Shown here one piece after another: positions 4,736-5,418 of a DNA stretch of 5,418 nt (positions within the stretch are counted from its first letter, which is position 1; each line of letters opens with the position of its first letter). The DNA is from Thermoplasmatales archaeon ex4484_36 (lineage in GTDB: Archaea > Thermoplasmatota > Penumbrarchaeia > Penumbrarchaeales > EX4484-36): assembly GCA_002254765.1 (NCBI GenBank), contig NJDV01000108.1, forward strand, positions 1 through 5,418. Reading direction: 5' to 3'. Made by a program: the position numbers and the translations under genes. The notes under the pieces were generated by a model. It ran no database searches, was not told the origin of the DNA, and worked only from the letters and a program-made list of their open reading frames with translations.

Positions 4736-5418
4736 TATACCCGGGGATCATACTCTTCGGGGAACAGCATCTACTGGTGCGAGGTGGTCTCCAGTCCCAC
4801 GTCAACATGGCAGAGACATTCCCTAGGCAGTGTAAGCGGTGCCATGTACCCCACCGCCGCCCCCCTAACATCCGAGGATGTCGGAACAATAATGATAGGC
4901 TCCTCCTCTCAGCATACTGTAACTGGATTCAAAATAAACCCCTCCTACCCTCTGAATCCTTACATAGACATCGGCGGAGACTCACCAACCGAGGACTGGC
5001 AGTACAGCGGGAGCTTCCGGGGGACAGTTAGGATAGATGTGAAGTCATACTTCCAGGAGGTTATAGAGAACAGACCGGGGAGCGTTACCCTCTACGTTGA
5101 TAACTGGGGCACTAGACTCCTGAGGATCCCCGTGGAGATGGGCACCTCCGGCATGGGTAGACTCTCCCTTGAAGGCGTAAACATAACTTATAACGCAACG
5201 ATAACCGTGGGCGGGGAGAGGATTGTTCAGGAGTTCAACAGGGTCCTTCCAGACTGGGGTGAAGGGAAGGCAAGGGTATACATTGCGGTTCTGTCCAAGT
5301 CCCGGGGAGCGCTGATGCTATCGGATTTACGAGTAGAATACAACACGGCGCCTGAGATAGAGAGGATTCCGGACATACTGATATACGAGGACAGCCGGGC
5401 GGAGGACAACACGCCTGT
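4385..5418 (+). CDS. Secreted FG-GAP repeat surface protein, C-terminal part in a shifted frame (runs off the window)
   Basis: From about 4385 the repeat protein continues in the frame two bases on, open to the right edge. It begins DDGDRDGDLDAFVCYGAYG, a normal repeat core, and adds two more (WDITGNGYPDVVVTE, GDLGDDGYADVVYTR). After the propeller comes a module starting NPYIDIGGDSPTEDWQYSG, which resembles the DIG module near the N-terminus (PALDIGAAGGDVEWIFEG), so the propeller is bracketed by related modules. A beta-sandwich-like stretch follows (VDNWGTRLLRIPVEMG, LEGVNITYNA). The window ends in APEIERIPDILIYEDS, which looks like the opening strand of a cadherin/Ig-like repeat, so the protein probably continues well beyond the edge. 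No start codon with a ribosome-binding site marks an independent gene, so I treat this as the same gene as 2421-4460. Confidence 0.85.

Noticed and set aside
4777..5031. Open frame antiparallel or out of frame to the C-terminal surface-protein segment
   Set aside because: It has no domain or ribosome-binding site, and the competing frame has clear DIG-module and beta-strand patterns.
1..5418. Mobile element, CRISPR array, tRNA or defence system
   Set aside because: I saw no terminal repeats, transposase motifs, regularly spaced direct repeats or tRNA-like cloverleaf on either strand.

Overview
This window looks like euryarchaeal chromosome. The main evidence is a gene for DP1, the small subunit of the archaeal family D DNA polymerase. 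Supporting signs are TATA/BRE-like boxes at the expected distance from starts, an apparently leaderless gene, heavy use of AGG/AGA (Arg) and ATA (Ile) codons, and a large secreted repeat protein in the style of archaeal surface proteins. The repeat protein's DIG-type module makes me lean towards a Thermoplasmata-like lineage, but the window alone cannot fix the lineage.

Layout, left to right. (a) 1-356, minus strand: a nearly complete NifX/NifB-type small protein (dinitrogenase iron-molybdenum cofactor domain), running off the left edge. Its promoter carries a perfect 22-bp palindrome between the TATA box and the start codon. (b) 488-952, plus strand: an intact single-domain cyclophilin peptidyl-prolyl isomerase. 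(c) 2364-949, minus strand: DP1, convergent with the cyclophilin and overlapping it by 4 bp. The reading frame is broken twice. At about 1471 a piece carrying the conserved GNHD metal-binding motif is missing, and at about 1345 there is a one-base shift. (d) About 2382 to the right edge, plus strand, divergent from DP1: a long secreted protein with a signal-peptide-like N-terminus, about 12 FG-GAP/VCBS-like calcium-loop repeats and C-terminal beta-sandwich modules. Its frame is broken at about 4385, and no ATG/GTG/TTG start precedes the signal peptide in frame.

The genes do not form one pathway. The window holds a replication gene, a folding catalyst, a small metal-cofactor-type protein and a cell-surface protein. 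The clearest regulatory feature is the palindrome at 366-387. The most striking observation is that two unrelated genes carry at least three, perhaps four, frame lesions within 3 kb while the two small genes are clean. Sequence or assembly error is the leading explanation, with gene decay or strain-level deletion as alternatives. I found no mobile element, CRISPR array, tRNA or rRNA, and no convincing new defence or biosynthetic system.
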